NCBI GenBank assembly: GCA_902651635.1
Contig: CACRSC010000007.1
Location: forward strand, 429,368-493,367
Direction of reading: 5' to 3'
Length of the DNA: 64,000 nt
Origin: Mastigamoeba balamuthi
Lineage: Eukaryota > Evosea > Mastigamoebida > Mastigamoebidae
In this document: one piece after another, positions 45,472-55,309 of the stretch
Numbering within the stretch: position 1 is the stretch's first letter
Layout of the letters: each line of letters begins with the position of its first letter
Program-made: the position numbers and the translations under genes
The notes under the pieces: model-generated
What the model was told of the DNA's origin: nothing
Databases searched by the model: none
Seen by the model: only the letters and a program-made list of their open reading frames with translations

Positions 45472-47170
45472 TCACTGCGGGAGGGGGAGGCCTCCGTACG
45501 TGCTCTGCTGTGGCGGCTTCTGCGGCTCCTGCCGCAAGAACATGCCGGTGACGCCCATGAGCTTTTCGCTTGCTCTCTCATGTGCAGCTGCGAGGCGATC
45601 TGTGTCGCGATTGACCTGCACCTGCAGTGCTGTGAGGGCCTCGCGGTTCGCACTGAGCAGCTGAGCCACTGTTGCGGCATTGTCGGCAGTGAGCTTGACG
45701 GTGGCATCGACCATCTGCTTCACGGTGTCAGTGAAGCGCTGCTCTCCCCTCTCCACTGCGACTGCCAGGCGATCGAGAGTCTCGGCCTGTGACTTGAGAA
45801 CGGCGGTGACTGGCACCATGATGAGCTGCACGAGGTTTGTGGCCCCAGCATCGAGTGCGCGCGTGGCACAGTCGGCAGACGTCGTCATAGTCCCACCAGA
45901 CCGACAACCACGACGACGCCCTGGGGCAGACACCTGTGTGCCACATGCAGGGGGCAGTTGGGCATAGGTCCCACCGGAGCTGTTGCGGTGAAGGACTGTG
46001 CAGGTGTGAGTGATTTTTTAGTCAGACGAAACGAAAAATGAACTGATAGAATATGTCAGAGTGGCGCACCGAGCTCTTCGGAGGGGGCTGTACTGGACGC
46101 ATCACTGACTACCACGCAGTCGTCGTCTTGCTTCTCCGCATTGGCATCACGAGTGGAAGACCAACCAACCGTCATGTCACCGTCAGCAGCCGGGGCTGAT
46201 TTTGCTGGTGCGGGTGCTGGTGCGGGTGCTGGTGCGGGGGAGGCGTGAACAATAGATGCTGCCGCTGTTGCACTTGCCCTCGTGCGCTTGGACTGGGGCA
46301 GGGCAGCGTCCTGCGTGACTGGTGCACGTTTCTGCGACTTTTTCCCTGCGGTGGCTTTCTTTGTAGCAATCACCGCGGCAACGTAGTCGGCAGCGAAGTG
46401 AGCGGTTTCCTCATCTGCTGGATAGTCTAGGGACGGGAGGTGAACGTAGATGTCCTCTGGGGCCACTGTGAAGTTGCGCTTCACGAACCCAGTTCCACGG
46501 GGGAAATCGGTGCGGTTCGTCGGAGGCAGAACAAGTCCAGAAAAAGTGGCTTTTGCCGGAATCTCGCTCTCTCCGGGCTTCAGCTGAATGCGCAGGAGGT
46601 CTTTTGCTGTCGTATAGATAGCAGCAACGATCCACACACGATTTCCCCCCTCCCACACCAGGACTTTATCGCCCACCCGAATCGTGAGATTCTCTGGTGG
46701 GTTCCACGCTCCTGCAGGCAGCTGCGGACAGTTGGTGGACGGCACCCTCTGGTACGTGAACACGAAGAAGTATGTGTTCGGGCCCTCGCTTGCTATCTTC
46801 TGTGTGTCGTCGATGTACAGTTCCCATGCACCACTCCGAAAGGGAAGCCACGCTGACCCTCTGACAGGTAAAACTGAGGATGCTACTGTCGGCCCAATGT
46901 GCTCTGGTGGCACGGGATCCACATGCTCTACTGGTGGATGTGGAAGGTGGAGATCAGGACCGCGTGTGACAGAGGCGTGGTTGTCTTCACTGCCCTCAGA
47001 CTGCACCATCTCCATATCCGATGCTATGAGAAACATAATGTCACAAAAACTGTGAGAATCAATATGAAACACGAGCTCACACGAGGAAGAGACAGCTTAC
47101 ATGCTGCAGCAATCACTGGGGTTGAGGGTCGTGCTGGAGTGGGCTCTGCTGGTGCTTCTTCTGCACACAT
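45472..47170 (-). CDS. Element gene 1: 515-aa protein, basic/Pro-Ala linker and coiled coil
   Basis: Three exons on the minus strand: 47170-47101, 47023-46070, 45995-45472; introns of 77 and 74 nt, all phases close. Without splicing the two main exons would look like separate genes; the donor GAGCTCG then GTGCGC and acceptor CTGCACAG join them. N-terminal region: acidic and Pro-rich (MCAEEAPAEPTPARPSTPVI). Central domain about residues 90-230 with IRVGDKVLVWEGGNRVWIVA, a chromo/tudor/SH3-like barrel look. Then a Lys/Ala linker (KKATAGKKSQKRAP) with PAPAPAPAPAP. C-terminal coiled coil (LKSQAETLDRLAVAVERGEQ onward). It could bind nucleic acid or chromatin. No catalytic motif seen. Not recognised. 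Confidence 0.65.
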
Positions 47171-47239
47171 TCGTTTTCTTCTGAGTAATCACGATATTAT
47201 TCACCACAGATAATTCAGTCAAAAGTTAAAAACCACCAT
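47171..47239. promoter_or_regulatory. Divergent promoter inside the element
   Basis: 69 bases between the two element genes. AT-rich (ATATTATTCACC, AAAAGTTAAAAACC). If the plus-strand gene starts at a later Met (47303 or 47378), the region is longer. Confidence 0.4.
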
Positions 47240-48799
47240 ATGATACCACTGAAAAAGTGGCATCACACCCACCAATCCACTGCAGGGGCTGTGGGGTATC
47301 ATATGCCCCTGGTGCGATCAGTGCCACAGCACCAAGAAAAAAATGCAGACTCGGAAAATTCAATTTCAGAGGAAAAAATGACTGAGCTACTTCTCCTAAA
47401 GCTTATCCGTGGAATGGCAAAGGTAGACGTCGAAGCTATTGCTCTTACTAGTGGGCATACTCTGTGTTGGCGCCGATTCTATTCTCTACAGCATGTGTAC
47501 TATGCATATGCCCAGATTCACGATTTCCCTATTGAGACAGGAATTAATGGAGCGTGTGTTATGGACCTGCCAGCCCTTCTCTCTGCTGAGGCAGACAAAT
47601 TGACACGTGAAAAACTATGGAGAATACCGCCAGATGCTCGTGCCCACGTTTTGGCTCTGTTTCTTGATGGGCGCTCACTGTGGGGGAAAAATGAGCTTAT
47701 TGCATGGATGTTCCGATATCAGCTGCATTCTCAGAGCCCTAATACTGTCTGCCCTCTATGCATGATTAAATTCAGTGGTGCCGAGGCATTTCATTGGCTT
47801 CATATAGTCGATTCCTTTGTTGGAATTGCTTCATTTGTGCGTGAAATTCGCGGGCGTCAGTTCTGCTGGGGTGGAATAACACTTCCACTCGAATTTCCTG
47901 TTATTGCAGACTGGATGAGTTTGATCCCGGTCATGAATAACAGTGCTCGTCCAAATGCCACAATGCGAGTTGATGGAACGGATCCTGTTATATGCGGATT
48001 ATGCGGATGGACAGCATCAATGAAGAGTGGTGGCTGGTACTCAACTGATGCCAATTTCCAGCGGAAATGGCCTCGAGTCACTCTGAATAATGCCCTCTGG
48101 GCAGAGCAGCCCCATCTATTCGCTGCCCGACCCACGGACTGCATGTGGGAGGGTAATCATTTGCACACTCGTGTGCTAGACACATGGTATAATGAGTACT
48201 TCATTCCCCAGGTGGGGGATCCCGAGAGCTGGGCTGAACTGTACTATACCCTGTTTCATAGTCAGTGGAAACTGGGAAAGAAATTGATTGTAAAAGAGAC
48301 AAAGGCATTCTATAGTGTTGGAGGATGGATGAAGGTTGCTGACTGGATACGAGATCATCGACCTGGGCTGCCTCACGTTCTGGTAAATTGTGAGCAGGTG
48401 GGCCGGGCGGTAATGTGGTACTGGGGGCTCAGCCACAGTGAAAGTGTATTGGACTTTGACACACAGACAGAGAACGAGATGCGAATGCTATTGCTCTCTG
48501 GGTGGCGTGCTGCTGGCCTCTCAACGCAACCTCCATGCGTGCACTACATGACGAACCACCTGTGGGAAGATTTTGTTAACTGGGGCCCCCTCGTCTGGTT
48601 TATTGGTGAGGCGGGAGAGGCAGCACATGCTCGTGACAATCGTGCCAAATGGCCGACTGTTCGAGGGCGCGAGGCAGCAGAGTGCGACCCGTGCAACTCG
48701 TGGAGCCTCATGCTCCGCAACTTCTACTCACTCAGGGGGCTGTTGGCCGCCGGGGCTTTCGAAAAGTGTGTGACCCATCGTTTCGCACCGTGGTTATGA
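47240..48799 (+). CDS. Element gene 2: 519-aa Trp-rich protein with a zinc-finger-like motif
   Basis: One long open frame without introns, AT-richer than its surroundings. Start uncertain: Met at 47240, 47303 (MPLVRS) or 47378 (MTELLL). Contains C-x2-C-x10-H-x2-H (CPLCMIKF, then HWLH, about residues 171-188) and a second CGLCGW near residue 252. Unusually many Trp residues (GGWYSTDANFQRKW, AVMWYWGLSHSE, NHLWEDFVNWGPLVWF). No DDE, DDD, HUH or tyrosine recombinase signature could be picked out by eye, though the conserved acids and Trp in the second half could serve a nuclease or transposase fold. Divergent partner of the 515-aa gene. Not recognised. Confidence 0.65.
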   Translation: MIPLKKWHHTHQSTAGAVGYHMPLVRSVPQHQEKNADSENSISEEKMTELLLLKLIRGMAKVDVEAIALTSGHTLCWRRFYSLQHVYYAYAQIHDFPIETGINGACVMDLPALLSAEADKLTREKLWRIPPDARAHVLALFLDGRSLWGKNELIAWMFRYQLHSQSPNTVCPLCMIKFSGAEAFHWLHIVDSFVGIASFVREIRGRQFCWGGITLPLEFPVIADWMSLIPVMNNSARPNATMRVDGTDPVICGLCGWTASMKSGGWYSTDANFQRKWPRVTLNNALWAEQPHLFAARPTDCMWEGNHLHTRVLDTWYNEYFIPQVGDPESWAELYYTLFHSQWKLGKKLIVKETKAFYSVGGWMKVADWIRDHRPGLPHVLVNCEQVGRAVMWYWGLSHSESVLDFDTQTENEMRMLLLSGWRAAGLSTQPPCVHYMTNHLWEDFVNWGPLVWFIGEAGEAAHARDNRAKWPTVRGREAAECDPCNSWSLMLRNFYSLRGLLAAGAFEKCVTHRFAPWL

Positions 48800-49004
48800 C
48801 TGACACAGCGTGCAGATTGAGCGATCCGATGAAGAAGCTGCTTGGGCCCTACCTGGATGCGGCGGTTGAGCACCCTGTTCGCCTCGCTGGTGCACGGAGC
48901 ACTGGCGCTGGCGTTGAGTAGGTGTACTGCGAGAAGTGCAGGAGAAATGTCGAGGTTCAGTGTTTCTTGGTTCGCTCCGTGACGGTTCAGCAGACAAATA
49001 GTCA

Positions 49005-49034
49005 CGATTTTTTCACAATCTGTGGTGTTCCAGT
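49005..49034 (-). repeat. Right terminal inverted repeat
   Basis: Reverse complement begins ACTGGAACACCACAG; partner of 45220-45249. It lies 87 bases before the start codon of the next array copy, so it could influence that promoter. Confidence 0.75.
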
Positions 49035-49120
49035 TGTGTATTCGGCCCCAGGTTGATATCTTGACCTTTTCATTCCGTTTTCTCTGCAACTAATACTGCA
49101 TTCTTTGTCAGCCAAGTTGC

Positions 49121-50157
49121 ATGGCGCTTGCCGACACCAGTGCGCCCACCCGGTCACGCGTCGTGCCCACGGAGGCCAGCACTCTGGACGACCTGGTGTT
49201 CGCCGCGTTCCAGGGCCCCGTGCTGAGCCTCAGCTCGCGCGTGCTGCACCAGTTCCGCACGTTCACAGCGCTGCTGCTGCTGCGCACCCGCTGGCGCACC
49301 GACCGCGGCCTCTCGCGTGCCGACGTCTCCGAGAGGCTCCTGGCCTCGCGGTGCTGCGCGCTGCCCTCGCTGGAGGCCCGTCGGTGCAGCGTGTGCGGGG
49401 CTGTGCTGGAGCTCTCGCGGAGCCCCGAGCAGGAGGAGCGCCAGCTGCAGTCCCGCGTTCCCCCAGTGCGCTGCACAGGAGTCAATGGTGGTGGTGCCCC
49501 TCTCTGAGCCGCCCGACACCGTGCAGGAAATTGAGGCGTACTCGGTGCGCGTGCGGACGCAGTGCACGTCGTCGAGGATGCACCTGAGGAGCGCCATGCT
49601 CGTCCTCGCAGCGGACCTCGCGCCCGGCATCGTCGTCGTCTCGCAGCAGTTCTCTGTCTACGCGCGCCGCGCTGGCAGGCACGCCCTGCGCACGGCTCGG
49701 CACGGTTCAAGTGATAGCAGCGCCTCTGCTCCCGAGGAAGCCACGCCGTCGCCACTGGACGACAACTCGAGGCTCAGCAGCCCTGAGATGTATGCCGGTG
49801 CGTAATGGCAGCGGCGCAATTGAATTGCCGAGATGTAATCGTTTGACTCTCTGCATGCCAGGGATGGCCCTGTCGGTGAAGATCTGCGTGGTCACGTACA
49901 CGCCGGACGAGGAGCAGGTGATCGCGCAGTCGCTGATCCCACTGCTGCGCCAGAGGGTGCCGGGGTTCGTGCTGCACAAGACGGGGCTGCAGTCGGGGCT
50001 GGCGGTCATCGTGATGGGGTGTGCCTCGGCAGCGAGCCTCCAAGAGGCGGGGCTCCAGTCGTACCTGTTCCTCGCCAACAATACCAAGAACCCCATGAAC
50101 CGCAACCTGTTCGTCGACGGCGTCGTGCAGCCGCTGACACACGTGACCAACACCTGA
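49121..50157 (+). CDS. Array-family protein, copy 12, three-exon subfamily (303 aa)
   Basis: Exons 49121-49465, 49527-49797 and 49862-50157. This subfamily has a longer exon 1 (345 nt) with a phase-0 end (QLQSRVPP) and an added phase-1 intron in the linker. Start MALADTSAPTRSRVVPTEAS; the usual HTLDDLV is STLDDLV. LSRADVSERLLASRCC and ARRCSVCGAVLELSRSPEQE replace the usual motifs. Exon 2 has RTQCTSSRMHLRSAML, VVVSQQFSVYARRAGRH and linker SSDSSASAPEEATPSPLDDN. Exon 3: GMALSVKICVVTYTPDEEQV, VPGFVLHKTGLQSGLAVIVM, ending NTKNPMNRNLFVDGV. The second intron holds CAATTGAA at 49817. Confidence 0.85.
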
Positions 50158-50419
50158 CATAGTTCCCCCCAAGGCAAACCGCAGCATCGGAGCTCATTTG
50201 CGTTGGCTCGAGCACGTTTTATCAGGAGGTTTTGCATTCGGGTGCACTCACGATGACATCCTGACATCATAATCCAACTCTATGGATTGACACCCGACGA
50301 ATGCCCGGAAGCGTCACAAGCGGGATTAAGCACACCGTTTGCGACACGGCAACATTTCGGGGCATCTAGTGCCAAATTCCGCTACTCTTCCACCAGTGCA
50401 GCTGCACACGAACTGGCTC

Positions 50420-50690
50420 CTCTCGAGCTGACGTGGCCGCGGCACGCTCGCGGGCGGCCGAGTGGTGCAGTAAGAGCGGGGGGCGCCCCTCGACACCTCG
50501 GAGAATGGTCCTGCCCAGCTGAGCGTCCGCCTCACACGCCCCTCCTCCGAGAGGCCTCTGTGCCTCGGCTGCTGCGCACCCCACCGCGGGCATTGCCCAG
50601 TGGCGTAGAGCTATGCGCCACGAAGGTGCGGACGCTGTTCGCGTCCTCTCTCAAGCACTGGGGAAGTCGGAACGGCTCTTACCGGGGATT
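50420..50690 (+). pseudogene. Array-family remnant between copies 12 and 13
   Basis: About 50427-50520 resembles exon 1 from ADVAAA through Cys-x2-Cys to the SEN motif (GCTGACGTGGCCGCGGC at its start), with several short deletions. About 50590-50665 is the exon 2 start: LPSGVELCATKVRTLFASSL, equivalent to LPxGIELYAxTVRTxCTSSR, followed by KHWGS, after which similarity ends. It resembles the two-exon class (AAECSKCGG type), not the three-exon copies that flank it. Confidence 0.65.
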
Positions 50691-50751
50691 TTCGTCCCAA
50701 GATATCTCGATCACTCCGCATCTCTTACTGCACTCTTTGTCACCCAGTTGC

Positions 50752-51795
50752 ATGGCGCTTGTGGGCCGCAGCGGCGGCGCGCGGTCACGCGTCGTGCCTA
50801 CGGTGGCCAGCACGCTGGACGACCTGGTGTTCGCTGCGTTCCAGGGCCCCGTGCTGAGCCTCAGCTCGCGTGTGCTGCACCGCTTCCGCACGTTCACAGC
50901 GCTGCTGCTGCTCCGCACCCGCTGGCGCACCGACCGGGGCCTCTCGCGTGCCGACGTCGCCGAGAGGCTCCTGGCCTCGAGGTGCTGCACTCTGCCGTCG
51001 CTGGAGACCCGCCGGTGCGACGTGTGCGGGGCTGTGCTGGAGCTCTCGCGGAGCCCCGAGCAGGAGGAGCGCCAGCTGCAGTCCCGCGTTCCCCAAGTTG
51101 CTCACGCAATATAAAGTCAATTGAAGTGCAGCAGCTCAGCACTTTGCTGCGCACCCCGCGCAGGAGATTGAGGTGCACGCCGTTTGCGTGCGGACGCGGT
51201 GCACGTCGTCGAGGCAGCACCTGGGGAACGCCCTGCTGGTCCTGGCGGCGGACCTCGCGCCGGGCGTCGCTGTTGTCTCGCAGCAGTTCGCTGTCTACGC
51301 GCGCTGCACCGGCAGGCACGTCCCGCGCACCGCTCCGCGCAGCCCCGCTGGCGGCAGCGCTCTGGTCCCCGAGTACGCCACGCCGTCGCCGCTGGACGAC
51401 AACCTGAGGCTCAGCAGCTCTGCGATGTACTCGGGTGCGAAATGGGCGGGAGGCGCAATTGAATTCCTCTCCATTTCGAATTGAATGTTGCCGAGCCCGG
51501 GATGGCCCTGTCGGTGAAGATCTGCGTGGTCACGTACACGCTGGACGAGCAGCAGACCATGGCGCAGTCGCTGATCCCGCTGCTGCGCCAGAGGGTGCCG
51601 GGGTTCATGCTGCACAAGACAGGGCTGCACTCGGGGCTGGCGGTCATCGTGATGGGGTGCGCCTCGGCTGTGAGCCTCCACGAGGCGGGGCTCCAGTCGT
51701 ACATGTTCCTCGCCAACGAGATCAAGAACCCCATGAACCGAAACCTGTTGATCGACGGCGTCGTGCAGCCGCTGACGCACGTGACCAACATCTGA
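50752..51795 (+). CDS. Array-family protein, copy 13, three-exon subfamily, doubtful last acceptor (303 aa if spliced)
   Basis: Exons 50752-51096, 51164-51434 and probably 51500-51795. Very close to copy 12: RVVPTVASTLDDLVFAAFQG and ETRRCDVCGAVLELSRSPEQ. Exon 2: RTRCTSSRQHLGNALL, VVSQQFAVYARCTGRHV, linker TAPRSPAGGSALVPEYATPS. The third exon needs an acceptor before GGATGGCCCTG, where copy 12 has CCAG but this copy has CCCG. The nearest AG (51494-51495) would put exon 3 out of frame. Exon 3 itself is perfectly open and conserved (VKICVVTYTLDEQQTMAQSL to VTNI). Either a non-canonical acceptor is used, or the gene was damaged recently. CAATTGAA at 51456. Confidence 0.7.
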
Positions 51796-52000
51796 CGCCT
51801 GACGCCATACCCACGCTGGACTCGGCTTTTCTTACAGACGGGCCAACGTTGTAGTCGGTGGGCAAGTGTACTTCATTATACCTCAACAAGTAATCTACAC
51901 AGTTTTCTGGGCCCCAAGTGTTGCACACACCCAGATATCAGGATTCTTGTATCTGGCACCAGAAGATATTGTTCATTTCATTCTGCAAAACCGGCCCCTG

Positions 52001-53058
52001 ATGGACGGCGCTCCGCCCGCGCGGTCGCGCGTCGTGCCCACGGTGGCCAGCACTCTGGACGACCTGGTGTTCGCGGCCTTCCAGGGCCCCGTGCTGAGCC
52101 TCAGCTCGCGTGTGCTGCACCAGTTCCGCACGTTCACAGCGCTGCTGCTGCTGCGCACCCGCTGGCGCACCGACCGGGGCCTCTCGCGCGCCGACGTCTC
52201 CGAGAGGCTCCTGGCCTCGAGGTGCTGCGCGCCGCCCTCGCTGGAGACCCGCCGGTGTGACGTGTGTGGGGCCGTGCTGGAGCTCGCTCAGAGCCCCGAG
52301 CAGGAGTGCCAGCTGCAGTCCCTCGCCCCCCAAGTGCGCCCTGCAGTATCAACTGATTTTCTCCATTCCATTCCTGATTGCATTGTGTGTATGGACTCTG
52401 TGCGGCCTACAGGACATTGAGGTGTACGCAGTGCACGTGAGGACGCGGTGCACGTCGTCGAGGCAGCACCTGGGGAACGCCATGCTCGTCCTGGCGGCGG
52501 ACCTCGCGCCCGGCATCGCCGTCGTCTCGCAGCAGTTCTCTGTCTACGCGCGCCGCGCTGGCAGGCACGCCCCGGCCGCACCCGAGCCTCGCACTCCCGC
52601 CAGCACCAGCTCCGAGCCTCTGGCGCTCACCGCCCCCGCGCCGTCGCCACTGGGCGACAGCTGGCGGCACCCCGCGTCCCCGATGTCGCGTGCGTTGCAC
52701 GGCAGTCGTTTGTGCGAGAGGACTTAGCGACGGGGGTGTCTGTGTGTGGGCAGCAGCGGGGATGGCGCTGTCGGTGCGCATCTGTGTGGTCACGTACACG
52801 CCCGAGGAGCAGCAGGCCATCGCGCTGTCGCTGGTGCCGCTGCTGCGCCAGCGGGTGCCCGGGTTCGTGCTGCTCAAGACGGGGCTGCAGTCGGGGCTGG
52901 CGGTCATCGTGATGGGGTGCAGCTCTGCCGGGAGCCTCGAGGACGCCCGCCACCGCACGTTCCTCTTCATCAGCAACGCCGACGTCCGCAACCCCCTCAA
53001 CCGCAACCTCTTTGCCGACGGCGTCGTCCGGTCGCTGGCACACGCCACCTACGTCTAA
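52001..53058 (+). CDS. Array-family protein, copy 14, three-exon subfamily (303-304 aa)
   Basis: Exons 52001-52333, 52413-52689 and 52757-53058 (acceptor could also be 52754, adding one residue). Exon 1 is 12 nt shorter than in copies 12 and 13, with MDGAPPARSRVVPTVASTLD at the start and QLQSLAPQ at the end. The exon 2 linker is enriched in Pro/Thr/Ser (PAAPEPRTPASTSSEPLALT). Exon 3: GMALSVRICVVTYTPEEQQA, VPGFVLLKTGLQSGLAVIVM, and the C-terminus DVRNPLNRNLFADGVVRSLA ends ATYV. The NPLNRNL form agrees with the two-exon copies, unlike NPMNRNL in copies 12 and 13. Confidence 0.83.
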
Positions 53059-53265
53059 GTTAATGCCGAGCGCTCTCCAGCAATGTTTCGGCGCTGCCAG
53101 GGGCTGAGTGGCAAGCCTTGGTCAGTTTGCCCGCAAGGGTGGCGTGAAAGGGACCCCCGATTAAGGACAACGTGCACTGCCAGAATCTGTTTTTCAGATT
53201 CTGTGAGGGGAAGGGAAAAGAAGTACACAGTGGTAACGCGGTGGTGGGTGTGAAAAGAGCCGGTG

Positions 53266-54717
53266 ATGGAGGTAGCGCAGCACTCGCGCGTGCTCCCCAG
53301 CACGCTGCACACGCTGGACGACCTGGTGTTCGCGGCCTTCCAGGGCCCCGTGCTGAGCCTCAGCTCGCGCGTGCTGCACCGCTACCGCGCGTTCACAGCG
53401 CTGCTGCTGCTGCGCACCCGCTGGCGCACCGACAGGCGCCTCTCGCAGGCCGAGGTGGCCGCCGCGCTGCTCGGGGCCCGGTGCTGCAGGCCCGGCACGC
53501 TCGTGGCCGTCGAGTGCCGCGCGTGCGAGGGCGTCCTCGACGTCTACGAGAGCGAGGAGGAGCAGGAGCGCCTCCGCAGAGAGCGTACGTTACTGCCCTC
53601 TCTCTCTCCGTCTCTCTCCCTGTCCCTCGCTCGCACCGGCGGATGGGGGGCCTTCACTTCGCTTCGCTTCCCCACCCCTCCCTCCCCTCTCTGTTCCTCC
53701 CCCTCGTCGCACCCACGCCAGCCGTTGCACACCCGTCGAAATAGCCCGGAATTCTCTGGTGCATTTTCCTTTCACCACTTCTGCACCGCTGAACCGCGAC
53801 GCAGACGCTTGAATCCCCCATTTCCTGCCTTTTGCCGTGAAGGAAAAGAGCACCCACGTCATCGTGGGTGCACAACGCCGGGATTGGGATTTAGGTTGTT
53901 TTTGGGTAAAGTTTTGCATCTCAAATTTCTGTTGATGAAAACGGGTCAGTTTGCTGTGCTCAGGAGGGGGCGGCGTGCTCCCTCCACCTCCTCCGCCTCT
54001 CTCGAGTCGCCCATCCGCCTCTTCCCCTATCCGCTCCACTCTGACCGGGACCCCCCATCCCTCACCCACTGGCAAACGGCAGTGCCCGCTGGCATCGAGC
54101 TCTACGCGGTGGGTGTGCGGACACGGTGCACGTCGTCGCGCAAGCACGTGGGCAGCGCCATGCTCGTCCTCGCCGCCGAGCTGCTGCCGGGCACCGTCGT
54201 TGTCTCGGAGCGGTTCGCCATCTACGCCAGGCACGCGGCCAGGCACATCGCCATGTCCGCCGCCACGCAGATGGCCGTGCAGGTCCACTCGCCGCCACCG
54301 TTTGCCGACGCGTCCCCGGGCGTATTGTCGTCGACGTCGTCGCCCGACGAGCTGCTCGGGTCGCTGCTGACGGGGTCGCCCCTGTGGCCCGACCTGAGGG
54401 CGCTGGGCCCGCAGGGCATGGCCATCGGCGTCCGCGTCAACGTTGTCAGGCTGCCGCCTGAAGAGCAGCAGCAGATCTCGTCGGCTATCGTGCCGGTCAT
54501 ACGGTCGCACGTGCCCGGGTACCTAGTGCACAAGACCACCAGGGCGGGCGCAGGCGTAGTCATCATCGTCTTTGGCGCGACTTCGTATGAGGGCCTCATG
54601 CTGGCCGACAGCGTCGGCACGCGGTTCATACGCAACGAGATACGCAACCCGCTCAACAAGAACTTCGCTGCCGAGGGCCTCATGCAGTCGCTTCTCTTCG
54701 TCAGTAACATGGACTGA
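53266..54717 (+). CDS. Array-family protein, copy 15, longest intron (317 aa)
   Basis: Exons 53266-53584 and 54083-54717. The 498-nt intron is by far the longest in the family and happens to be open in frame (166 codons), but its low-complexity Pro/Ser/Arg translation and conserved splice ends mark it as an intron. Start MEVAQHSRVLPSTLHTLDD. ECRACEGVLDVYESEEEQER has CxxC followed by Glu instead of Gly. Linker: AMSAATQMAVQVHSPPPFAD, then SSTSSPDELLGSLLTGSPLW. Second block: GVRVNVVRLPPEEQQQISSA, VPGYLVHKTTRAGAGVVIIV. Ends FVSNMD. Groups with copies 16 and 18 by the ISSAIVP motif. Confidence 0.85.
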   Translation: MEVAQHSRVLPSTLHTLDDLVFAAFQGPVLSLSSRVLHRYRAFTALLLLRTRWRTDRRLSQAEVAAALLGARCCRPGTLVAVECRACEGVLDVYESEEEQERLRRERTLLPSLSPSLSLSLARTGGWGAFTSLRFPTPPSPLCSSPSSHPRQPLHTRRNSPEFSGAFSFHHFCTAEPRRRRLNPPFPAFCREGKEHPRHRGCTTPGLGFRLFLGKVLHLKFLLMKTGQFAVLRRGRRAPSTSSASLESPIRLFPYPLHSDRDPPSLTHWQTAVPAGIELYAVGVRTRCTSSRKHVGSAMLVLAAELLPGTVVVSERFAIYARHAARHIAMSAATQMAVQVHSPPPFADASPGVLSSTSSPDELLGSLLTGSPLWPDLRALGPQGMAIGVRVNVVRLPPEEQQQISSAIVPVIRSHVPGYLVHKTTRAGAGVVIIVFGATSYEGLMLADSVGTRFIRNEIRNPLNKNFAAEGLMQSLLFVSNMD

Positions 54718-55309
54718 GAGAGCCGAGGGCTGCTGTAACACTACGCGGTATTATTGCACGGCGCCTGCGAGGACTCGTACTGTCCCCCCCCTCCCCACCA
54801 ACCACCCGGCTTGCCAAATGTGATACAAATTATGCCTTCCGTTGTTGGCGATTGACACAGCATTGTGTGCTCACACCCCGTTTGGCAAGTTGCAAGTTGA
54901 AGTCTGTGGCAATGAGCGAAGACTCAGTTTGTGCACTAAAATGTGCAATCCACGGCATTTCTGCGTCGGCTGCCGAGGCGACGCCGACCTTTATGCCACA
55001 CAACGGTTGCGCAAGCGCTCCGGGGTGTGGGGCAGCCAGGGGTGCTCGGGGCAGATAACGCAGATAGCGTTGTCAAGCCCACAACAGGATTGAGCTTAGT
55101 CCCCGTGTTTTTCCTTCCTTTTCGGGGTCAGATGCTGCCCCGCGAGGCGCCAGCCCTGCACCGCGCCCGTGGCGGAAGCAGGAGAGGCTGGCTGGGACTT
55201 GGCGACGGCTCGACGCGGTGAATTTGTTGCCCGATTTAGTAAGGCGGAGGAAACGAATCTCTGTTGATAAATCGAGAGGTGCACAGAATCGCCACCGGCA
55301 GCAGGCGAG
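54718..55309. other. Intergenic
   Basis: No supported gene. GTTGATAAATCGAG at 55263-55276 recurs before the next-but-one copy (56632) and is a candidate shared promoter element. Confidence 0.45.

Larger units (their letters stand above)
45220..49034. mobile_element. 3.8-kb element with terminal inverted repeats and two divergent genes
   Basis: Both ends carry the same 30 bases in inverted orientation (45220-45249 and 49005-49034, 26 of 30 matching, all four differences transitions). Inside lie two genes transcribed away from a common 69-base centre, plus a direct 10-base repeat GTGACGGTTC just inside each end (45257 and 48980). Base composition is lower in GC than the flanking array. It sits between array copies 11 and 12, outside any copy. 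I see no clear target-site duplication, and neither protein is a transposase I recognise. Both genes look whole, so it may be young. A new DNA transposon family, or a captured two-gene cassette, are the options. Confidence 0.6.

Noticed and set aside
46056-46070. Stop after GAPL as the end of a 338-codon gene, with a separate 153-codon gene downstream
   Set aside because: A good donor at 46069 and acceptor at 45996 join both frames in phase 1 into one 515-residue protein.
45220-49034. Polinton, retrovirus-like or CACTA-type element
   Set aside because: No polymerase, integrase, capsid, reverse transcriptase or protease motif seen; ends begin ACTG rather than AG or CACTA; no long terminal direct repeats.
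53266-54717. Single 484-codon reading of copy 15
   Set aside because: The middle 166 codons are low-complexity and absent from all paralogs; consensus splice ends flank them, so it is an in-frame intron.
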